Below are positions 51,801 through 58,289 of a stretch of DNA of 64,000 nucleotides, piece after piece; position 1 is the first letter of the stretch; every line of letters begins with the position of its first letter. The DNA is from Nageia nagi (lineage: Eukaryota; Pinophyta): the NCBI GenBank assembly GCA_050084985.1, contig JBITNC010000001.1, forward strand, positions 169,384,001-169,448,000, given 5' to 3'. The notes under the pieces were generated by a model that ran no database searches, had not been told where the DNA came from, and saw only the letters and a program-made list of their open reading frames with translations. The position numbers were made by a program, and so were the translations under genes.

Positions 51801-52446
51801 CAATTGCTTCCGAAAGTTTCTCAATGGTGTCTGCTTTTCTTTCCTTTGTGCTCTATGTATAAACTTTTAATACATATATGCAAATGTTTCAAATTTTTTA
51901 TTGCATGTAAGTTTAGTCGGAATGTTTACTATATTTAACTTTAGAACTTTTATTATATTTAACATATGAACTCCAAAGTTATATCCTGAAAACCTTGACT
52001 TAGACGTTCCTTGGCTGCACTTGATCTTTAGGATGATGATAATTCTCTTCCTGTGCATTTTGCTGAAGCTATAGGGGTTCAGTTATCTTCAAGTTCTTTT
52101 TGAAGATTAAGATCTAAATTTTTTGTGCTGTCGTATTCTAGTTTCTTTTGCGTGATATACAAGGATTTGCCCATAGAGGCCTGATTTTGACAATATATAT
52201 CATAGTTGTGAAACTCTCCCCGAGTCCCAAGTACTTTCCGAGTCCGAGTTCTGAGTGGGGTTTGTTGATGCAAATCGACTCTGTCTCCCGAGTTGGGTTT
52301 TATATATAAATTTCAATTAAAATATTTTTAAAATGAATTTAAATATACAATTTTTCCGAGTCCAGCTGAGTTTGTCTTATCGAGTCCTGAGTCTGAGACC
52401 CGAGGGGACCTCACTGAGTCCAAGGCAAGTCCGAATTTTACAACTA

Positions 52447-52493
<47 letters not shown>

Positions 52494-55400
52494 TTTAGCT
52501 ATTTCATTGCAATTTCTATGTTTTTGATGGGGTTGGGACATTGTGTTTCCATTTGAGAAACAGTATGCATATCCAAGTTTTGTTCAACTTTGAATTCTAT
52601 AATCTTCCATATTGCCTTTGAAATATCATATACTCTTGATGTTCTTTCGCCGTAGGTAGTTTTGTGAGAGTTAATTCTTATATTGCTGCTATTTAATGTA
52701 CAAAGGCAAAATGTTTCTTGCGCAAATTGCTAAGAATATTCTCTACATTCTCCTTATCTTTTGTAGGTTTCCCTTCCGTAGTTTTTCAACTGTAGCTTGA
52801 ATTTAATCTATGTTATTCGAGAAACTACTTGTTTCTTCAATTCAAAGTTGAACAAGCTCCTCTAGATCTTGGCAATACTGTAATCACCTGCAAGTGCGTT
52901 TTCATTCTTCAATCTCTTTCAAAGATTCTTCATGTCTTTTTCCTTGTTAACAATGAATTGGACTTGGGTGCCAAGCTTGCTCTTAATATAACAGATGCCA
53001 TCGTTTTTGCTTCTTGATTAACTAGCTTTTGTCTTTCGCCTTCAACATCTCCCACATGTTTTACATGGTTATGTAAAAACAATATGTAAAGAATTCAGCT
53101 TGTTAGGTAAGATGATTGTTTTCATGGAACTTCTCAAAGCCCTTACAAGAATCCATATTTTCTATTGTCTCTGGTGACAATTGGTTATAAACTATTCTAC
53201 CAATGCATAGTGGATAAAAAAAGTACATAATCTGCAAAAACAACTCCAAATGTCTTGTAGATGAAAAGTCACGGTGTTCTGAAGTTCACCTTCAGTTAAT
53301 GAGAATGCGTAAAAACAAGACTTGAAAAGCTTGGAAAACTCTAAATGAAACATTTCACATCTGTATGAGTGAATATGGTTCTGCTATATTTTGCCATGTT
53401 ATCACCTCCAATCAATTGATGAGGTTCTGCTGAATGTCAGTTTCCATTTTAAAATACGAAGTACTAACTGTCAGTTAGTTTCAATGTACCAAGTGGCACT
53501 TGTGGTAACGTTGTGCTGACATGTTAGTACCTGATTGGTCCATTGTCAAAACTTTACTGGATGCCAACAAGCTGCCATTTGACTCCATACATACATGCAT
53601 ACATGTACATACACACATGTAAATGTATGTATGTATGAAGATATATACTTATGTATGTATTTAGCCAACAGCTTCACTGCTCGAAGTCATTTTCACAAAT
53701 TATATACCAGATTAGTGTTGATCAATCTCAAATCTCTTTTCAATTTTCTCCAAATGTCATTTCTTGATCACAAATTCAAGGCACATGGCTTGGTACGGAT
53801 ACATCATATGTTGATGATAAGGACAAGCCAATGATAATTGACACCCTCAGCAAATGACCACCTTGACCAAGCTGCACTCAAAACATAAATTAGGCACTAG
53901 AATACCACTATGGTATCTGTCAAAAATAGGCTTCTTTCTGAACAAGGAACATGTGTTGAAGCAGGATGGGTGAAAGGTTGAGAGATTGTTGATGATGTCA
54001 GCAAAACTACCTTCAGTTGCTTGAATTCATCATGGAAGCACCTAGACTGCTATTGAAATTCGGTAAACCACTGCTTGGCTTTGAATTCCTGACTAAGGGT
54101 GTGCAATGAAGGCTCCTTAATGGTGCACGAAGTGGCCATTGATTTGCACAACTTTTCTACTTCGTCAAGAGGACAAATATTGGTCAGGCTTCCACATAGG
54201 TATCTATCCTCTCCTTTCCAATTCTTAGATTACAATAGCAGGAAGTAGCTTCAGATTCATATTCAAATTTGGCTTCAGATTTATATGCAAATTTCTATAT
54301 CCAAATCTTCGGAAGGGATATTTGATAATATAAGAAATCTTCTAAATCTGTCCTCGAGAATGTGTAATCTTGAAAATATGCAAAAGTGAACCCCTCCTTA
54401 ACTTTGTGCAAGGAATTGAAAAAAATGCAAGTGTCCTGTGATATTCTGCATGAATTCTCATATGCGGTGCACAAATGAGATTCTCTAACATATCTGCTCC
54501 CATTTGATTTCATTTTTAATGTATATATTTTTTTATTTTTGGTTTTTGTGATGTTCTAGACTTCATTTTTTTAGTGCAAAGTGTGATTTCATTAAATGCA
54601 CTTGTGTGTACCTCATGAAAGCCTTGTGTAAGGCTCACATAAGCCCTAAAACCCCGAATTCGGATTCATATTCATTGAAAACAATGTCAAATGCCTGTAA
54701 ATATCTATCAAATCATTCAAAAATGGGTGTTGAAATTTCTAAATATACACAGTGGCATGTTGACAACGTGTTTTGTGAATTTCTGAGGAATTTCTAGGAT
54801 GCTTGGTTTTGGATTGATCAAGACTCTTACAACGTTTGTGGCTTTACTGCTGAATAGTTATCCAAATTTTGATCGGGCCATTCTATTTCAAGAGAAAGAA
54901 TAGTTATCCACTTCAATTAAGTCAGGTAATTTGAAGAGATGAACAAACCGACTATTATTTTATGGTAGGAAGTTTTGTTAGTATAGCTTGTTTTTTAATC
55001 TCTTTCTCTTACATATATTCTTTTTTTGTAAAATTGCATAAGAGAATCAAAATCTTGAAACCATAGTATTGAGACTTAGATTTGGCTCAGTATAGTAGGC
55101 CTATTTTGCACTTGGATTTAGTGAAATTTTGAGAAGGCTTGGCATACCACACAAAGCTACAGCTTGAAGAAAAAATAAATGTTATTTTTGTACATTTCTC
55201 AACAAATTAACATCCATGACACACAAAACTAACCAAATTAGTAATATAAATGATAACCAAAAAGCCTATAAGAAATGTGTGGAATCTGCTGTTTTTAATA
55301 CTTTTTGTTCTTTAGTTTTTCCCTTTGGACTATGATGAGCTTGCTGACTCCCAAGTCAAATTTTCCAAGAGTGTATGATTCAAAAAAGACTTGAGTCTAG

Positions 55401-56514
55401 GGCAAAGCTCCACAAATTGGCTGGGACTTTGGAGGTTGTTTCCAAGACTTGTAGAGTGTCAATATATGGTTCAAACAGACAAATATTAAGTTTTATTGAT
55501 TTTCTTGTATCCATTGAGTTTTTTTTATTTGATACGATAGATATTGGTGCTAGTAAAATAACTATGCTACTAAAATAACCATTGCAGTTCTGACAATCTA
55601 TGATGATTATTCCTCATGTTTATTTAAGTAGGAGAGGAATGAAATTGAATATAATAATCTTGAGTTAGACTTGTTATGGGGACACTATTCAATCTTGCGT
55701 TTATCTCCACCCAAAGAAGAGTATAGGTTTACACATTTTGATTTGTTGATTGTTTTTGCAGATTCAGAATGAAGACTTATAGGTGTGACATACAAAATAT
55801 ATAGTTGCTAGCTTGCAAAGAATGACTCGCCTAACGCTTTTGTTTAAGGAACAATGGCGAAAGAATTAGAATGCTAATTTTCTTTAAGTATACGATTTTA
55901 GGGCTTTGATTTGTGTTAAATATTCTGTAAGAAAATAATTTCAACATAAATCTGTACTTTTGTTTTGTACAGTAAAATTACCAATTCATGCTATAGATCT
56001 TTATCAGTGTTGTTTTTCATATTTCTTAGCCTTATCATAAATTTATTTCCAAAAACACAACACAAGACTTCCCTACATTGCAGGACATTGAGGTAGGAAA
56101 AGCAGTGCGTCCACAGTTAGCATCAAGAGTGCCAGATGTAGAGACTGCATGGAAAAAGGTACTTTTCCTTTTTGGGGACATGTATGCAAATCACACTTAT
56201 TAACCATATCTTTTTATTGTGATTATTCTTTGGCATATGCTATATTGTTTATATTACTATATCAGATGACCAATGTGAATAAACATTAAGAAACTGTCTT
56301 GGAACAATTATTTCATATGAAAGTTAAAAGCTAATTCTGCTGCATAACTTGATGAATACAACCGCCTTATTTTGTTGCTGTTATTGAATAGTTAGAACTA
56401 AGTGCTTGATACACTTATCCAGATGCATGGAAAACGAGTGCTGGTTGAGTGCAAATTTGATGGTGACCGCATTCAAGTGCATAAGAATGGAAGTGAATTG
56501 CACTTCTTTTCAAG
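9488..56514 (+). CDS. LIG4: DNA ligase IV (LIG4), 5' part: six exons spliced across 47 kb
   Basis: ATP-dependent DNA ligase that seals double-strand breaks in nuclear non-homologous end joining, working with XRCC4. Exons: 9488-9844, 37023-37114, 50826-50911, 51135-51271, 56084-56158 and 56423-56514 (357, 92, 86, 137, 75 and 92 nt). They join in one frame to give about 280 residues with no stop, and every visible border is GT/AG. Residues 1 to about 225 are the ligase N-terminal DNA-binding domain; the adenylation domain follows, with motif I KFDGDR and catalytic lysine at about residue 260. Plant LIG4 is roughly 1,200 residues, so the rest of the catalytic core and the BRCT domains must lie beyond base 64000. 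Coding phase at the junctions is 0, 2, 1, 0, 0 and then 2. Identification rests on close match to plant LIG4 in every exon. It appears functional; a pseudogene cannot be excluded because the 3' part is unseen. Confidence 0.95.
11977..12404. repeat. Tandem duplication, period 215 bp
   Basis: Two adjacent copies (about 11977-12191 and 12192-12404) share CATGCCCCACATATTGG (one change) and almost everything after it, including GTGATAATGAGAAGAG. Few differences separate the copies, so the duplication is recent relative to the surrounding decay. Confidence 0.9.
12720..13090 (+). pseudogene. Possible retrotransposon gag remnant
   Basis: A broken plus-strand frame reads FFGVQVPRKVPLAITYL, then a Lys/Gln-rich stretch and, after frameshifts, a Leu/Arg-rich segment ending KLKSGDF. 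The pattern is loosely like plant Ty3 gag. No zinc knuckle or protease is visible, so the call is weak. Confidence 0.25.
14040..14380 (-). repeat. 27-bp minisatellite in left Penelope-like copy
   Basis: About a dozen degenerate units of 27 bp of the kind TAGCATCACTCATAGGTG plus nine bases. The same array, inverted, lies at 34890-35190, so it belongs to the element and predates dispersal of the copies. Confidence 0.85.
14819..16232. mobile_element. Solo LTR, 1,414 bp, with target duplication GAATT
   Basis: Starts TGTAGTATTC and ends GAATGTTACA, an imperfect terminal inverted repeat of TG...CA type, flanked on both sides by GAATT (14814-14818 and 16233-16237). Comparison with the undisturbed right Penelope-like copy (about 34365) shows the host sequence continues across the insertion with one GAATT. 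No coding domain is present. It holds a 30-bp GC-rich minisatellite near its middle. The strand is undetermined. The minus and plus ORFs at 15330-15623 fall inside it and are not genes. Confidence 0.87.
15660..15910. repeat. 30-bp minisatellite inside the solo LTR
   Basis: Degenerate 30-bp units of the form GTGGGTGTCCAAGGTGCCAC plus GCATGCCAAC, about eight copies, the central ones nearly identical. It is much more GC-rich than its surroundings. Confidence 0.88.
16346..17480. other. Unassigned stretch, intron 1
   Basis: No gene or bounded element recognised. The 3' end of the minus-strand giant LTR (expected to read TGTTGGGG on the plus strand) is not found here, so that LTR is probably truncated or diverged. 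Short repeated motifs around CAAATATGCAAAA occur at 17100-17330. Confidence 0.35.
17485..17695. repeat. Two to three degenerate tandem units, about 80-90 bp
   Basis: GGTAGGAGCAAAATCTCATC (17558) recurs as GGTGGGAGCAAAACCTCATC about 75 bp later, each followed by AATGAGTCTGA/AATAAAGTCTGA-type segments. Confidence 0.6.
17750..19641 (-). pseudogene. Giant-LTR ORF, C-terminal half of minus-strand copy
   Basis: Continuation of the minus-strand reading frame family found at 29122-27477; the two halves are separated by the plus-strand element at 19642-27471. From the junction it reads LRNAGYRTIPLSMLEEA, then a Glu/Asp-rich linker (about 19480-19230) and a Lys/Glu-rich predicted coiled coil, clearest in the 152-codon frame 18634-18176 (EVKRLKKELMANKKIIKEF). 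The plus copy has the same order: SMLEEG, acidic linker, and coiled coil EIKSLTKELVAQRRLTHEL. Several stops and frameshifts show it is dead. Its last 300 bp diverge from the plus copy, so the C-terminus differs or has been replaced. Function unknown. Confidence 0.7.
19947..20899 (+). repeat. Array of eight imperfect palindromes
   Basis: Eight units of 42-50 bp at about 19947, 20060, 20168, 20281, 20424, 20571, 20648 and 20854. The ideal unit is GGCGCATGC, then CTCAAAAAGACAAAA, a two-base centre, and the reverse complement TTGTCTTTTTGGAGCATGCGCC. Both arms are kept in nearly every copy while the spacers (30 to 160 bp) vary. The position just upstream of the TATA box suggests a regulatory or structured-RNA role; that is inference. 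The short frames overlapping the array (20148-20553) are by-products of the repeats. Confidence 0.93.
21058..21065 (+). promoter_or_regulatory. TATA box before the LTR ORF
   Basis: CTATAAATATC lies 193 bp upstream of the ORF start and just downstream of the palindrome array. The minus-strand copy has TATAAAAAG in the equivalent place (29271-29278), which supports a real promoter. Confidence 0.6.
21251..25053 (+). pseudogene. Giant-LTR ORF, plus copy, about 1,100 codons, unknown function
   Basis: Protein family I cannot name. The start MTSSKSN matches MTSKVRT of the minus copy. Landmarks shared by both copies: GNVMMDFSPEGI (GNVLMDFSPKGI), FFGFIVEI with IKWSKVLSD (FTGFIALI, IKWSRVISD), the YECRAW/YVCQTW-type block before ANHYDP (ARNYDP), the SMLEEG motif, an acidic linker, and a coiled coil near 24224-24400. 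One reading frame runs the whole way once the 495-bp solo LTR plus duplication (165 codons, frame-neutral) is skipped, broken by 15 stops and then a frameshift near 24620; the last 138 codons (24637-25053) are open. Codons 1-204 are stop-free. No gag zinc knuckle, protease or polymerase motif is visible. Confidence 0.72.
21863..22352 (+). mobile_element. Solo LTR, 490 bp, with target duplication AGGAG
   Basis: Begins TGTTAGAATT and ends ATTCCTTCA; flanked by AGGAG at 21858-21862 and 22353-22357. It contains CTATAAATAG near 22090, an LTR-type promoter. It interrupts the ORF above exactly between LGKE and DASKLRKE, and the homologous minus-strand copy lacks it. Same family as the LTR at 3888-4388. 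Confidence 0.93.
26165..26182 (+). other. Primer-binding-like site after the giant LTR
   Basis: TGGTGCTAGAAGGAGGGC starts five bases after the LTR end CCCAACA. A TGG-initial, tRNA-3'-end-like sequence at this distance is the normal signature of an LTR retrotransposon. The particular tRNA is not determined. Confidence 0.6.
26360..27471 (+). repeat. 3' LTR remnant (last 1.1 kb of the giant LTR)
   Basis: Direct repeat of about 25060-26159. Both contain GATGAGGATTTGCTCCCAC, then ATGCCATGTGGCA, then TTAGGGTTAGGGCAACA, and finish with CCCCATAGC, GGGAGGGAGTAAC and CCCCAACA. The copies are clearly diverged, so the element is old. The 5' five kilobases of this LTR and most internal sequence were lost in one deletion. 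Confidence 0.85.
27477..29122 (-). pseudogene. Giant-LTR ORF, N-terminal half of minus-strand copy
   Basis: Start MTSKVRTPPLKAKK at 29122, about 150 bp after a TATA box. The family blocks appear in order on the minus strand: GNVLMDFSPKGI (about 28740), IRSWLYEDY, then the 106-codon open piece 28523-28203 (FTGFIALI, IKWSRVISD, YLVYILLHG, VYPKWWY) and the 115-codon piece 27986-27642 (YVCQTWVEA, NYDPKGVIAHFY). Stops and shifts break it between these. It is cut at 27476 by the plus-strand insertion and continues at 19641. Protein identity to the plus copy is moderate, so these are different subfamilies and not a recent duplicate. Function unknown. Confidence 0.72.
29271..29278 (-). promoter_or_regulatory. 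TATA box of the minus-strand LTR ORF
   Basis: Minus strand reads GAGTATAAAAAGGGAAGCC. It lies between the palindrome array and the ORF start, as in the plus copy. Confidence 0.6.
29390..30625 (-). repeat. Array of about nine hairpins, minus-strand LTR
   Basis: Repeated units at about 29393, 29500, 29630, 29815, 30020, 30130, 30250, 30360 and 30570. The best units read GGGGACATGC-AAAA-GCATGTCC on the plus strand, followed by TTCAGAACATGCGCC and preceded by a GCACCG-type partner. The base sequence differs from the array at 19947-20899, but the position (between LTR start and TATA box), unit length and CATGCGCC end are the same, so the layout is conserved while the sequence turns over. Confidence 0.82.
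30941..32630 (-). pseudogene. Ty3 pol remnant: RNase H and integrase
   Basis: Minus-strand end of a Ty3-type polyprotein. In order: RNase H (about 32600-32290; blocks VGVLTQRIEKEN, PIAIMGAPLKDVALRYPPIDKQAYAL in part, and PDAAVKNLLVQNEL before GNWVTALQEYDL), integrase zinc finger (32087-31818; CHVCQT), and the catalytic core with the three acidic positions in WGLDFIGVI, CDNGLGF and NKVAES (31814-31308). The C-terminal part follows to the stop near 30941 (PLPINGKHLKHYFQ). The RNase H and integrase wording is that of the plant Tat/Ogre-type lineage. Frameshifts and stops separate the pieces. RT and protease are not present. No chromodomain is seen. Confidence 0.88.
32740..33320 (-). pseudogene. 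Unassigned decayed region, possibly gag of the Ty3 element
   Basis: Minus-strand frames at 33313-33110 and 33018-32746 are short. One has an Asn/Gln-rich run and another a stretch DKTNETYQKMGHAID that could be retroelement-derived. No diagnostic motif is seen. Confidence 0.25.
33870..34400 (+). pseudogene. Penelope-like element reverse transcriptase, right copy
   Basis: The frame reads GTAMDSNF (canonical GTAMGTNFAP), then a YxNxFLxxxE-like YRFLCYLELQ, then the catalytic CYIDDAFAVWKG (canonical RYIDDIFFIW), followed by RFLDFYNSFHSSI and VFKSS. After a stop at 34212 it continues SFHPPHHRKGFIVSKLKR, the hallmark post-catalytic segment of Penelope-like RTs. A stop just upstream of GTAM and the one after VFKSS make it inactive. 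The upstream fingers and any GIY-YIG endonuclease are not visible. Penelope-like elements (named Dryads) have been reported in conifers, which fits the other signs of a gymnosperm genome. Confidence 0.85.
34400..35680 (+). repeat. 3' portion of the right Penelope-like copy
   Basis: Inverted match to 14765-13505 at about 80% by eye, without the solo LTR. It contains the 27-bp minisatellite (34890-35190) and two partly duplicated segments around TTGACAATYATTKCCATTTT. The short frames 34464-35382 are element debris. Confidence 0.8.
34890..35190 (+). repeat. 27-bp minisatellite in right Penelope-like copy
   Basis: Units such as TGCTACCAGGTCGACACTTG plus seven bases, repeated about ten times with a strict 27-bp period, so they encode a nine-residue repeat in an open frame (34908-35180). 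Confidence 0.88.
35845..36550. repeat. Tandem duplication, period about 357 bp, near exon 2
   Basis: Copies start at about 35851 (ACTACTATTGATTTTTTGAA) and 36208 (ACTGCTATTGATTTTTTGAA) and end with GTTGGATGCATCAATTT. They also share GTATTAGTAGAGTTTTGGCA. The lower identity than the 215-bp duplication suggests an older event. Confidence 0.9.
37023..37114 (+). CDS. LIG4: LIG4 exon 2
   Basis: Encodes VLHQRQRVTSGGLKIKDVN and DLLDRLATVES plus two bases of an Arg codon; this matches the plant LIG4 segment with SGGLTIKELNDLLDRLA. The acceptor ends TTTCAG (37022) and the donor is AG/GTTCAC (37115). Phase 0 in, phase 2 out. Confidence 0.95.
37895..38041. repeat. Dispersed repeat, also at 58502-58650
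   Basis: GGTGTAGACACAAAATAAAG and following sequence recur at 58502, both copies ending with a GA(T)ATA...GAGAACTT-type segment. It is cut here by the LTR that begins at 38042. Confidence 0.65.
38042..39892 (-). mobile_element. Third giant-LTR-family copy, ORF-less, 1,851 bp
   Basis: On the minus strand it starts TGTTGTCATCAGTCC (39892), carries the palindrome array (39670-38990), then a kilobase matching 25300-26159, and ends GCCCCCAACA (38042). The 4-kb ORF segment is absent. The flanks (GAACT and AAAGC) are not a target duplication, so it is either a recombined solo LTR or a deletion derivative. Confidence 0.72.
38990..39670 (-). repeat. Array of six imperfect palindromes
   Basis: Units at about 38991, 39137, 39280, 39390, 39507 and 39623 with the same consensus as 19947-20899: GGTGCATG plus a CTTTTTGAA/TTCAAAAAG pair around AGACAAGATTTTGTCT. 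Spacing is 110-145 bp. Confidence 0.92.
40110..40284. repeat. Tandem repeat, three copies of 58 bp
   Basis: GATGAAATGTAATATCCTTT recurs at an exact 58-bp period, each unit opening with TTGCAAAAYCCT-type sequence. Confidence 0.93.
40735..40880. repeat. Cluster of TGACAGTCCTC motifs
   Basis: Seven or so degenerate copies of TTGACAGTCCTC at irregular 15-35 bp spacing, just upstream of the hAT relic; subterminal motif clusters are typical of hAT transposons, but this link is inference. Confidence 0.6.
40938..43325 (+). pseudogene. hAT transposase relic
   Basis: Pieces in order: BED-type zinc finger at 40960-41110 (PLWKYTKEGG, VLCNFCEQNFYGGINYLKHHW), a spacer with frameshifts, FNVARSPYLWANLL (41455-41500), an AT-rich block of about 1.3 kb (41505-42780) that splits the gene, then the DUF659-like part from 42842 (DLRGHLLCEFV, WTIMFDGWIDTKNKTLI, FLKSMDAS) and, in another frame, TTYVAVGRMLEERF with PYAAHCLDLLL (43129-43240). 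The C-terminal dimerisation region is missing. Frameshifts and stops make it inactive. Terminal repeats were not located. Confidence 0.85.
41505..42780. other. AT-rich insertion inside the hAT relic
   Basis: Starts with a run of TTCGA-rich motifs (GATTCGCGTTCGAGTTCG) and continues as extremely AT-rich sequence. It splits the transposase between the FNVARSPY block and the DLRGHLL block. No ends or target duplication could be fixed. Confidence 0.45.
43717..44812 (+). repeat. 5' LTR of the copia element
   Basis: Opens GGTTGAAAAATGATGC, where the 3' LTR keeps TGTTGGAAAATGATGC, and ends GGCATAAATTACA. Its last 150 bp contain repeated AACTCTRGYRCTCTG units. Confidence 0.85.
44815..44829 (+). other. 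Copia primer-binding site
   Basis: TGGTATCAGAGCAGG, identical over its first 12 bases to the standard plant initiator-methionine tRNA primer site, two bases after the LTR. Confidence 0.95.
44847..44984 (+). repeat. 68-bp tandem duplication at gag start
   Basis: TTATAATGGCTCTTTAYAGT to GAATATTGG occurs twice in tandem with three changes. The period is not a multiple of three. Confidence 0.95.
44847..48400 (+). pseudogene. Copia gag-pol, broken
   Basis: Gag begins MALYSASMNIPLFEGEYFGYW near 44853 and has a 68-bp tandem duplication of its first codons, which shifts the frame. The rest of gag (45047-45550) is in pieces; a zinc knuckle and protease are not visible. GAG-pre-integrase has CKGCILGKH (45800) and the integrase core runs to 46523 (LHSDLCGP; IDRGGEF; YTPQQNCIAER, where canonical G-V is C-I). 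RT follows from about 46890 (QLDVKSAFLNGVID, KALYGLKQSPRAWY), but the catalytic YVDD is replaced by HADN (47460). RNase H is at 47539-48370 (SDWGGCVDNRKSTS). At least six stops or shifts; inactive. Confidence 0.9.
48415..49625 (+). repeat. 3' LTR of the copia element
   Basis: Follows the polypurine tract; starts TGTTGGAAAATGATGC and ends near GTGACATACA. The adjacent sequence at 49629 is a minus-strand copia RT. Confidence 0.85.
49629..50558 (-). pseudogene. Copia reverse transcriptase fragment, minus strand
   Basis: Minus-strand frames 50558-50310 and 50235-49825. They show KTCLVGKYYMQKSGIDFNEI (canonical KARLVAKGY, DYxETF), then FSPVVKLTTI, QLNVKTTFLHDDLE, MYGLKQVPRVWYRKFD, and an intact LYVDDMLVAG active site. 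It continues in another frame to 49640 (VVNQFMAN, LRGTI), where it is cut by the 3' end of the copia element. Different subfamily from the neighbour. A frameshift at 50235-50310 and the truncation make it inactive. Confidence 0.88.
50826..50911 (+). CDS. LIG4: LIG4 exon 3
   Basis: The first base completes the Arg codon from exon 2, then EEKTTVLQELISKTNAMEMK and WILMIILK; this matches plant LIG4 TLIQKTNAQEMKWVIRIILK. Acceptor GTGGCAG, donor G/GTAAGC. The open frame upstream of 50826 is intron read-through. Confidence 0.93.
51135..51271 (+). CDS. LIG4: LIG4 exon 4
   Basis: After a 223-bp intron, encodes D-IKMGLSEKTFFHEFHPDAE, then DMFNVTCDLKMVCEKL and ERFKRQ. The HPDAEDxFNVTCDLKxVCEKL run is a strong plant LIG4 signature. 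Acceptor TTTTCAG, donor CAG/GTATGC, phase 0 out. Confidence 0.97.
52201..52448. mobile_element. MITE, 248 bp, hAT-like
   Basis: Terminal inverted repeats CATAGTTGTGAAAC and ATTTTACAACTATG, non-coding interior with repeated GAGTCC motifs. Flanked by ATATATAT on both sides (52193-52200, 52449-52456), which fits an 8-bp hAT target duplication, but an (AT)n tract follows, so the duplication is not conclusive. Confidence 0.75.
52449..52492. repeat. (AT)n then (AGTT)n microsatellite
   Basis: About 14 AT units to 52477 followed by four AGTT units; it grew next to the MITE end. Confidence 0.95.
53585..53665. repeat. ATAC/GTAT-rich simple repeat
   Basis: Alternating CATACATA and TGTATGTATG tracts that can fold back on each other. 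Confidence 0.85.
56084..56158 (+). CDS. LIG4: LIG4 exon 5
   Basis: Encodes DIEVGKAVRPQLASRVPDVE and TAWKK. IEVGKAVRPQLA is conserved in plant LIG4. Acceptor TTGCAG, donor AAG/GTACTT. 25 whole codons. Confidence 0.97.
56423..56514 (+). CDS. LIG4: LIG4 exon 6, adenylation motif I
   Basis: Encodes MHGKRVLVECKFDGDRIQVH, then KNGSELHFFS and two bases of the next codon. The lysine of KFDGDR (codon 56453-56455, about residue 260) is the residue that forms the ligase-AMP intermediate. A 264-bp intron separates it from exon 5. Acceptor TATCCAG, donor TCAAG/GTTTTATC; reading past the donor soon loses similarity. The next exon is not in the window. Confidence 0.96.
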
Positions 56515-58289
56515 GTTTTATCTCATATCTTGTTCTTATCCATTTTCATTTGCAAGAGTGGTATTTCTACACAGAAAGGGTCAATTACAAAATAGCAGAT
56601 CTGCATATAAATTTGGGAAAGCAGGAGATAAAATAAACTGAGTCTTAAAGAGTCAGAGGGAGACCTAGCTAGGTAGCTGCAAACAAAGTAAACCTCAGTT
56701 AAAGTTTGTACTGCCTTTTTTCCCTTGCTTCCATCGATGCCAACAGCTCTTCTACATGTAGTTATTGCTGTCCAGGTCTGGGCAATCTGAGCCCTGTTGC
56801 CATATGCATGATATTAACCATGCTTGGACATGCCATGGGAACCATCTATGAAAGAGTGGTCTGTCTTTTGTTCATGTTTTTCCTTTCTAGTCAGCAAAAT
56901 TGTTCACAAATTTTGCACATCACCTTTTCTGTGGTTTAGGGGCAGCGTTTATTGATAGGATTGTCCATTATTTGTGGTTTCCCACCCGACATGCATTTCT
57001 CGACACTCTCAGATACTCTTCGGCCTCTCTTTATTTTTCCACTTTGAGCTTTTATAGTTTATAGCATTTTTGTCAGTCCCTAGGGTCTTTGACCCTAATG
57101 CTTTCTTTTTTTGCTGGATTGTACTGTTGAGTCCCATTTACCCATTTTTGGTCACCCGTGGTTATTAATATATATTTCTATTTCTATTTTCTGTGAGAGG
57201 CTGTTCCATCAATGCTTTGCATGGCCTCCTCCTTGCATTCTGGAGTTCATCCTGCACAATCCTTGTTATTTAAGCATAACATGCTGGGTAACATGATCTT
57301 CCAGTAGCTTGTATCTCCATTTCTGCCTGAGTTTATTGTCCTTGAATAGGGAACCTTTGTGATGAGCTTGAGAATTCTGAGGAACTTTTTGGTCACTTAT
57401 TGTTTATCGATTTTTCTCCTTGGTCTGCAATGAGTTTTTTTTTCTTCTACAACTTTCTCTCTTCATGTAGGATCAGTCCATTTCTATTTCTTGCATTGTG
57501 TATCTTAGTTTTCTTGGCAGGGAACTTAAGGTTACACTTTCTCTTAGGTGATTCATTTTCAGGATTCATGTATTATCAGCTCATGGAGAGGATAGGGTAG
57601 ACCATCCATGCTTGGACCTTGGTGTCTTTGTTGCTACTAACTGCTTGTTTGATTATGCCATTGGCAAGAGCATCTGCCACTTTGTGGGATGTCTTTTCTA
57701 CTTTTTGGAAGGGAATACTCAGAGAGCTTTATTTTGTTCTCATCATCTCATCATGCTGCTGCTTTGATTTTAATTTTTAAAAATATTATTGCTGAAGCCC
57801 TCAAAGATTATTATGAGTCTCCCTTTGTATGTAGTTTAGGAATTTTTAGTTTTTTTTTGCTTCTTTGAAGCCTATTATAAGAGCCGGTATTTCATCAACA
57901 TTGTTTCTCTTATTGTAAAATTTTTATCTGCCACTAGATTACAGTGCCCAAACTTCTTGAAAATTGCACTTCATCCCCTAGGTCTGGATTATTATCAGCC
58001 TCTCCATCAAAGTTCAGTTTCCATAACATATGTCAATGACATGCTCTATTGAGGCTAAGTTTTTTTTTTATATTTGCTTGTATTAAAACGGAAGTGACTG
58101 CATGCAGTTTCTGTAGTTTAAAGGAGGGAGTTGATAATGCTTCATTTGATTTTTGATCTTGAGTTTTGCCCTTAAGGTATTTGTTCTCTCTCCTAACAAT
58201 CCAAGGGATGAGGGTTCTTAGTAGTTTCTATATTCTTTTGAACAATATCTTGTGATCTTCCATGCTAAGGCAGGCCAAGATAACATCTG

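Larger units (their letters stand above)
51272..56083 (+). other. LIG4: LIG4 intron 4 (4.8 kb)
   Basis: Apart from the MITE and the simple repeats listed, I see no element or gene at 51272-52192 or 52500-56083. It ends CATTGCAG. Confidence 0.85.

Noticed and set aside
56402-56641. 79-codon ORF starting upstream of LIG4 exon 6 and running past it
   Set aside because: Only 56423-56514 matches LIG4; the rest is intron read-through.
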